Assembly (NCBI GenBank): GCA_038400315.1
Contig: CP151667.1
Span: 6,769,174 to 6,833,173, forward strand
Source of the DNA: Isosphaeraceae bacterium EP7
Lineage (GTDB): Bacteria; Planctomycetota; Planctomycetia; Isosphaerales; Isosphaeraceae
Direction of reading: 5' to 3'
DNA length: 64,000 nucleotides
A program made the position numbers and the translations under genes. Shown here piece by piece: positions 59,352 to 64,000 of this stretch. The notes beneath the pieces were generated by a model that was not told the DNA's origin, ran no database searches, and saw only the letters and a list, made by a program, of their open reading frames with translations. Position 1 is the stretch's first letter. Each line of letters begins with the position of its first letter.

Positions 59352-61670
59352 ATGCGGACGATCGTGGATGCGGGCTTGGGCAACGCCGCGGCGGTCGCGC
59401 TGCTGGCGATCGTGGCCTGGCTGGTGGGTCGCCTGGGCGGCAGGCCGGCCTGGGCGCACTGCGCCTGGCTGCTGGTCCTGCTCAAGCTGGTGACCCCGCC
59501 GCTGGTGAGCGTGCCGCTCTCGTGGCCGACGTACCTGGCCGCGAAGCCAGCCGCCGTGGAAGTCGAGGTGGCCAGCCCTCTGGTGGCCCAACCGATGGCG
59601 GCGCCGGCCGAGGCGGCTCCGATCAGCTCCGAGCCTGCGGATTTCGTCCTGGTCGGCCTGCCGGCCGAGTTCTCGGCGGACGTGGATGAGACCGAGGTGA
59701 CTGAAGTGACCGAGGCGCCCGCCGCCCCGGTTTCACCACCGATTCCGACACCGATCCCCGTCCCGACGTCGCGACCGATCTGGCCCCGGCTGCAATCGGC
59801 GGCCGCGACTCACTGGCGGCTGGCCGTAGCCCTGGCCTGGGGGGCGGGTTCGGCCGCCTGGCTGGTCTGCGCGGCGACGCGGGTCCGGCGCTTCCGCCGG
59901 GTCTTGAGGCTGGCGAGCCCGGCGCCAGAGGCCGTCCAGGCCCGATCCGACGCGCTGGCGCATTCCCTGGGCCTGAGGCAAGGGCCCAAGGTCTGGGTGA
60001 TTCCGGGGGCGGTCTCCCCCCTGCTCTGGGCGTTCGGCGAGGCCCCGCGGGTGATCGTCCCTTCGGGGTTGTGGGGCCGGCTGGACGACCTCCAGCGGGA
60101 CACCTTGCTGGTGCACGAGCTGGCCCACCTGAGACGCCGGGACCACTGGGTCCGGCTGCTGGAACTGCTGGCGACGGCCATCTACTGGTGGCATCCGGTG
60201 GCCTGGTGGGCGCGACGTGCGTTGCGCCAGGCCGAGGAGCAATGCTGCGACGCCTGGGTCGTCTGGGCCCTTCCGGGCGCCGCCCGATCGTATGCGACGG
60301 CCCTGATCGAGACCGTCGATTTCCTGTCCGAGTCCAGGCCCGTGGTCCCGCTGGCCGCCAGCGGAGCCGGGCCCGTCGATGACCTAAAGGAGAGACTGAC
60401 CATGCTCGTCAACGGTGCCCCGCCGCGAAGCCTCACACCGGCCGGCCGCCTGGCCGTCCTGGGCCTGGCCGTCGCGCTGCTGCCGCTGCTCCCCACCGCG
60501 GCCCGCTCGGCCGCCGATTCCCCCGAGTTCCGCGCCGTCCCCCTGGCGTTCAACTTCACCGCCGTCGCCGATGACGACGATGAGGCCAAGAAGGAAGTCG
60601 AAGCCAAGGCGAAGAAGGAAGCGGCCGAGGCCGAGGAGCTGTCCGAAAAGGCCGAGAAGCTGGCCGAGAAGGCCGAAGCCGAGGCTTCGAAGATCGAGGA
60701 GCAGGCCGAGGCCATCGCCGCCAAGATCGAGGCCCAGGTCGAGGTCATCGCCGAGCAGGTCGAGGCTCAGGCCGAAGCCCTGGCCGAGAAGGCGGAAGCC
60801 CTGGCCGAGAAGGCCGGCGCCGAGGCCGAAGCCCTGGGCGAGAAGCTGGGCAAGCAGGCCGAGGCCCTGGCCGAGTCGATGCAGGCCAAGGCCCTCGAGT
60901 TGGGCGACAGCGCCTTGAAGAGCCTGAACTCGCAGCTCGAAACCGCGAAGGAGGACGACGAGGCGGGCGACCCCGACATCAAGCAGTTCAAAGAGAAGGT
61001 GCGGGAGCAGACCCGAGGCATCGACCGCAAGAAGCTCGATGAGCTGCGTCAGAAATCGCTCGAACTCCGGGCGAAGAATCGCGAAGAGCGACGCAAGCCC
61101 CTCAGCCCGGAGAAGCAGGCCGAGGTCGACAAGGCCCGCGGCGAGCTGAAGCAGGCCGAGAAGGCCCTGGCCGCCGCCGCCAAGAAGCTGGCGGAGCTGC
61201 AAGGTCATCCCCAGTTCAACCTGATGTTCCGGATCGATTCCGGCGAAACGACGTCCACCCTGTCGGGCCAGGAAGGCCACGGGGCGGTCACCATCAAAGG
61301 CCACCCGCTCGACGGCAAGGACGTCGTGGTCATCGGCGAGGATGGCAAGGAAGACGAAAAGGCCAAGGCCGAGCAGGACAAGGAGAAGAGCAACGACGAC
61401 AAGGCCAAGGCCGAGAAGGATAAGGAGAAGGGCAACAAGGAGAGGAAGCAGCTGAGGGAGAAGCAGCAGCAGGCGAAGGAGAAGGCACGACGCGACGCCC
61501 GCAACCTCCGCCGGCCCGAGCCGCCGGTCCCTCCCGTGCCCCCGGTGCCCCCCGTGCCGCCCGCGGACGTGAAGGCGCCGTCCGGCGACCAGGAGCGGCG
61601 GCTGGCCGAGATGGAGAAGAAGCTCGACCGGCTGATCGAAGCCCTGAAGAAGGATAAAGACGACAACTGA
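59352..61670 (+). CDS. BlaR1/M56 metallopeptidase with long coiled-coil tail
   Basis: 772 residues from ATG 59352 (GGGAG upstream). Membrane segments near the N-terminus (ALLAIVAWLVGRLG, WAHCAWLLVLLKLVTPPLV) and about 155-175 flank a Pro/Glu-rich linker. The M56 zinc motif is LVHELAHLRRRDHW (HELAH, near residue 257), followed by WWHPVAWWARRALRQAEEQCCDAW split by a loop. After a further helix (LAVLGLAVALLPLLPTAARS) comes about 300 residues of Ala/Glu/Lys-rich coiled coil in place of a penicillin-sensor domain, then a Pro repeat (VPPVPPVPPVPP) and another short coil. The usual upstream BlaI gene is missing. The sensed signal is unknown. Confidence 0.9.
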   Translation: MRTIVDAGLGNAAAVALLAIVAWLVGRLGGRPAWAHCAWLLVLLKLVTPPLVSVPLSWPTYLAAKPAAVEVEVASPLVAQPMAAPAEAAPISSEPADFVLVGLPAEFSADVDETEVTEVTEAPAAPVSPPIPTPIPVPTSRPIWPRLQSAAATHWRLAVALAWGAGSAAWLVCAATRVRRFRRVLRLASPAPEAVQARSDALAHSLGLRQGPKVWVIPGAVSPLLWAFGEAPRVIVPSGLWGRLDDLQRDTLLVHELAHLRRRDHWVRLLELLATAIYWWHPVAWWARRALRQAEEQCCDAWVVWALPGAARSYATALIETVDFLSESRPVVPLAASGAGPVDDLKERLTMLVNGAPPRSLTPAGRLAVLGLAVALLPLLPTAARSAADSPEFRAVPLAFNFTAVADDDDEAKKEVEAKAKKEAAEAEELSEKAEKLAEKAEAEASKIEEQAEAIAAKIEAQVEVIAEQVEAQAEALAEKAEALAEKAGAEAEALGEKLGKQAEALAESMQAKALELGDSALKSLNSQLETAKEDDEAGDPDIKQFKEKVREQTRGIDRKKLDELRQKSLELRAKNREERRKPLSPEKQAEVDKARGELKQAEKALAAAAKKLAELQGHPQFNLMFRIDSGETTSTLSGQEGHGAVTIKGHPLDGKDVVVIGEDGKEDEKAKAEQDKEKSNDDKAKAEKDKEKGNKERKQLREKQQQAKEKARRDARNLRRPEPPVPPVPPVPPVPPADVKAPSGDQERRLAEMEKKLDRLIEALKKDKDDN

Positions 61671-61697
61671 CCCGGACGAGCGGGCCGCCCGAAGCTC

Positions 61698-61732
61698 GAC
61701 GCATGCCCGGGGCACCGCCCCGGGCATGCGTC
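61698..61732. terminator. Bidirectional terminator hairpin
   Basis: A perfect 16-bp stem (GACGCATGCCCGGGGC and its complement) with a 3-nt loop ACC, followed on the plus strand by GTTTCCTTTC. It lies between the convergent M56 (ends 61670) and trpS (ends 61761) genes. Confidence 0.88.
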
Positions 61733-61760
61733 GTTTCCTTTCGAAGAGGTCGTCGGCCGA

Positions 61761-62723
61761 TCAGTCGGCCCCGCAGGCGGCCCGGGCGCGGTCGAGCACC
61801 GGGCGGGCGGTCTTGCGGGCCCGCTCGGCGGCTGCGGCCCTCACCTCGGCGACGCGAGACGGATTGGCCACCCACTCGGCCCTGCGGGCGCGAGGCTCGT
61901 CGAAAGCGGCGATGATCGAGTCGGCAAGCCGCGTCTTCATCTCGCCGTAGCCGATCCCCCCCTCGCGGTAGCGCCGGTCCACGTCGGTCAGGTCGTCGGC
62001 ACTTGCAAACAGCTTGTACAGGCTGAACAAGGGGCAGGTGGCGGGGTCCTTGGGGGCCTCCACCGGGGTACTGTCGGTGACGATCTTCTTGACCTTCTTC
62101 CGGATCAACGCCGGCTCGTCGAAGATCTCGATCGTGTTGCCGTAGCTCTTGGACATCTTCCGGCCGTCGAGGCCAGGGACCACGGCCGAGGCGTCCAGGA
62201 TGTAAGGCTTGGGCAGCCGGAACGTCTCGCCGTAGACGTGGTTGAACCGCTCGGCGATGTCCCGCGTAATCTCCAGGTGCTGCTTCTGGTCCTGGCCCAC
62301 CGGGACGAGGTCGGCGTCGTACAGCAGGATATCGGCGGCCTGGAGCACGGGGTAGGCGAACAGCCCGTGATCGGAGGGCAACCCCTGCTGCACCTTGTCT
62401 TTATAGCTGACGCACTTCTCCAGCCAACCCATGGGCGTGACGGTCGTCAGCAGCCAGGCCAGCTCGGCCGTCTCCGGCACGTCCGACTGGACGAACAGGG
62501 TGGCCACCTCGGGGTCGAGCCCCAAGGCCAGCAGGTCGACGATCACGTCGAACACGTACCCGCGCAGCTTGCCTGCGTCGCGGACGCTGGTGAGCGCGTG
62601 GTAGTTGGCCACGAAGTAGAAGGCCTCATTGCCGCGTTGCAGCTCGACATACTGGCGGATCGCGCCGAAGTAATTGCCGATGTGCAGGGCCCCGGACGGC
62701 TGGATTCCCGACAACACGCGCAT
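61761..62723 (-). CDS. trpS: Tryptophan-tRNA ligase
   Basis: 320 residues, typical of bacterial TrpRS. Class I signatures: SGALHIGNYFGAIRQ (HIGH-type) near residue 9 and GRKMSKSYGN (KMSKS) near residue 190-197; LPSDHGLFAYPVLQAADILL and VGQDQKQHLEITRDIA are family blocks. It charges tRNA-Trp with tryptophan in the cytoplasm. ATG 62723 is chosen from the family N-terminus (MRVLSGIQPSG); the open frame upstream is not coding-like and the GGAG site is further away (about 15 bases) than usual. Transcribed alone. Confidence 0.96.
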   Translation of the reverse strand: MRVLSGIQPSGALHIGNYFGAIRQYVELQRGNEAFYFVANYHALTSVRDAGKLRGYVFDVIVDLLALGLDPEVATLFVQSDVPETAELAWLLTTVTPMGWLEKCVSYKDKVQQGLPSDHGLFAYPVLQAADILLYDADLVPVGQDQKQHLEITRDIAERFNHVYGETFRLPKPYILDASAVVPGLDGRKMSKSYGNTIEIFDEPALIRKKVKKIVTDSTPVEAPKDPATCPLFSLYKLFASADDLTDVDRRYREGGIGYGEMKTRLADSIIAAFDEPRARRAEWVANPSRVAEVRAAAAERARKTARPVLDRARAACGAD

Positions 62724-63050
62724 GATGGAAACGCTCGCTCCGCTGGCAACCTTCCGCCCCTCGCCCGAGGCCACTTCGCCGCCAAACCATCGTACCATCC
62801 GGCCGACGAGCCTTCCAATCGCGGCACGTTGGACGGTTCCGGCCTGGCTGGTAGGATGTTGGCGATCGCCGACCTGAAAATCGGCGAGACCTCGATGGTC
62901 GGCACCCGCGACCCCAGGACGGGCGGGGCGAGTTCAACCGTTGCAGGGGATGCCATCGGGTCGCCAGGACGCCGAAGGCCAGGCCATGCTCCTGATACGG
63001 CGGCGACCGGCACCGATCCACGAATCAATCGTCTCTAACCGGATGAAACG
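62724..63050. other. Divergent intergenic region
   Basis: 327 bp between trpS (-) and the PsbP/DUF1795-like gene (+). Frames through it are shadows without a ribosome site. I see no RNA element, strong hairpin or clear promoter pair, although promoters for both genes should be here. Confidence 0.3.
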
Positions 63051-63485
63051 ATGGCAGTCAACTTCTACGACGACAACGGCATCCGCTTCGAGTACCCGGA
63101 AGACTGGGAAATCGAGGACAGCCAGGAAGGGCCCGTGACGACGATTGCCCTGCAATCGTCCGAGGGGCCGGCGTTCGCGATCATCACGGTCGATGACACC
63201 ATGCCCACGATCGAGGAGGTCTCCGAGGCGGCCGTGGAGGCGCTGCGGGATGAGTATCCCGCGCTGGATGCCACGCCGGTCACGGAGACGTTCGCGGGGT
63301 TCCCGGGCATCGGGTACGACATTGAATTCATCAGTCTGGATATGGTCAACGCCTGCTCGACGCGGTGCGTGCGGACTCCCAGGCGGACGATCCTGGTCTT
63401 CGGCCAGTGGTCGGACATCGAGGGGGACGAACCGGGCGAGGTGGTCCGGGCCATTCGAAGGTCGCTGGCGGAGACCGACGCATGA
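63051..63485 (+). CDS. PsbP/DUF1795-like small protein
   Basis: 144 residues. The pattern FYDDNGIRFEYPEDWEIED, then ALQSSEGPAFAIITVDDTMP and RRTILVFGQWSDIEGDEPG is that of the PsbP/DUF1795 (EspG-like) fold, an alpha-beta domain found in many small bacterial proteins of unknown role. No signal peptide. Its TGA overlaps the ATG of the amino-acid permease gene as ATGA, so the two are cotranscribed and may work together. Confidence 0.78.
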   Translation: MAVNFYDDNGIRFEYPEDWEIEDSQEGPVTTIALQSSEGPAFAIITVDDTMPTIEEVSEAAVEALRDEYPALDATPVTETFAGFPGIGYDIEFISLDMVNACSTRCVRTPRRTILVFGQWSDIEGDEPGEVVRAIRRSLAETDA

Positions 63486-64000
63486 CCGAGGCGGAACTCG
63501 TGGCCGGGTCGATGGTAGACCTGGAGGCCGCCGCGGTGGCGGAGGATGAGGCGAGGCAGGCGAGCGCCGACATCGAGACGCTGAGACGCATGGGGTACAA
63601 GCAGGAGCTTGCCCGGCGGCTCTCGGCGTTCTCGAATTTCGCCATCTCGTTCGCCGTGATCTGCATCCTCTCGGGGTGCGTCACGTCGCTGCACCTGGGG
63701 CTCTGCGCCACCGGCGGGGCGGCGATCGGCATCGGCTGGGCGGTCTCCTGCCTGTTCTCGATGGCCGTGGCCGCGTCGATGGCGCAGCTTGCCTCGGCCT
63801 TCCCGACCTGCGGCGGGCTCTATCACTGGGCGTCGATGCTGGGCGGGCGCGGCTGCGGCTGGGCGACGGCCTGGTTCAACCTGGCGGGCCTGATCACCGC
63901 GACGGCCTCGGTCAACGCGGGCTGTGCCTTGTTCCTGCTCAACACGGTCGGCCCCACCATCGGCGGCGATGCCGACCCCGCAGGCTGGAGCGAAGGCCAG
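63482..64000 (+). CDS. APC-family amino-acid permease, 3' part beyond window
   Basis: 173 codons readable from ATG 63482 (ATGA overlap with the gene before). LRRMGYKQELARRLSAFSNF followed by AISFAVICILSG is the N-terminal signature of the GABA/choline/BAT1 branch of the APC superfamily; helices AIGIGWAVSCLFSMAVAASM and WATAWFNLAGLITATASVNA follow, with the typical FPTCGGLYHWASML loop between. Role by family: uptake of an amino acid or GABA-like compound by proton symport. The substrate cannot be told and the C-terminus is outside the window. Confidence 0.9.
   Translation, partial: MTEAELVAGSMVDLEAAAVAEDEARQASADIETLRRMGYKQELARRLSAFSNFAISFAVICILSGCVTSLHLGLCATGGAAIGIGWAVSCLFSMAVAASMAQLASAFPTCGGLYHWASMLGGRGCGWATAWFNLAGLITATASVNAGCALFLLNTVGPTIGGDADPAGWSEGQ

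Overview
The window looks like chromosomal DNA of a high-GC planctomycete, most likely of the Isosphaeraceae type. The clues are four DUF1559 prepilin-like proteins ([14 protein letters not shown] followed by a QCTNN motif), their small transthyretin-like lipoprotein partners, ThuA, sulfatase-like and sialate-esterase-like proteins, DUF3500 secreted proteins, an ECF41 sigma factor, and strong GC bias at third codon positions. Because of that bias, long spurious frames run opposite almost every gene; they were left out. No transposase, CRISPR array, rRNA or ordinary tRNA was seen.

Layout. 0-6.1 kb, minus strand: a truncated secreted protein, SelO, and an RNA-repair locus with three tandem Y-RNA-like ncRNAs (5.70-6.09 kb), a Ro60/Rsr TROVE protein, RtcB and a small coupled ORF. 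6.3-14.4 kb, plus strand: a large MscS-type channel, two DUF1559 proteins and a beta-propeller/phosphoesterase protein, closed by a perfect terminator hairpin. 14.5-21.3 kb, minus strand: DUF3500, then the cluster acyl-ACP desaturase, zinc-ribbon/TPR membrane protein, M48 peptidase. 21.8-24.9 kb, plus strand: DUF3500, lhgO, then a ydaO-type cyclic-di-AMP riboswitch in front of an unrecognised small membrane ORF. 25-30.4 kb: small hypothetical, DUF4239, DUF4253-like and LapA-like genes and a HAF-repeat protein. 30.6-34.8 kb: an ECF41 sigma factor with a carboxymuconolactone-decarboxylase and a cupin gene, then a membrane protein and a purple-acid-phosphatase-like protein. 34.8-41 kb, minus strand: lipoprotein/DUF1559 pair, small genes (one AT-rich immunity-like), a methyltransferase, ThuA and a sialate-esterase-like protein. 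41.4-50.5 kb: HEAT-repeat protein, degenerate sulfatase-like protein, proline/alanine-rich lipoprotein, cNMP-binding protein, PIG-L deacetylase and NagB. 50.7-55.4 kb: a HupE/DUF3500 operon and another DUF1559/lipoprotein pair. 55.5-62.7 kb: an insertion-like segment flanked by 45-bp copies of the leuA 3' end, leuA with a leucine-rich leader peptide and attenuator hairpin, a BlaR1/M56-like protein and trpS. 63-64 kb: a PsbP/DUF1795-like protein and the start of an amino-acid permease.

How it works together. The best-supported unusual system is the Ro60/Y RNA/RtcB locus. Two of the three ncRNAs carry a tRNA-like core in circularly permuted order: the acceptor stem is closed by a tetraloop and the anticodon stem continues into the presumed Ro60-binding stem. 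The base pairs covary between the copies. The cyclic-di-AMP riboswitch with an orphan target and the leuA attenuator are two further RNA-level control elements read directly from the sequence. Much of the rest is the secreted or membrane repertoire typical of planctomycetes.
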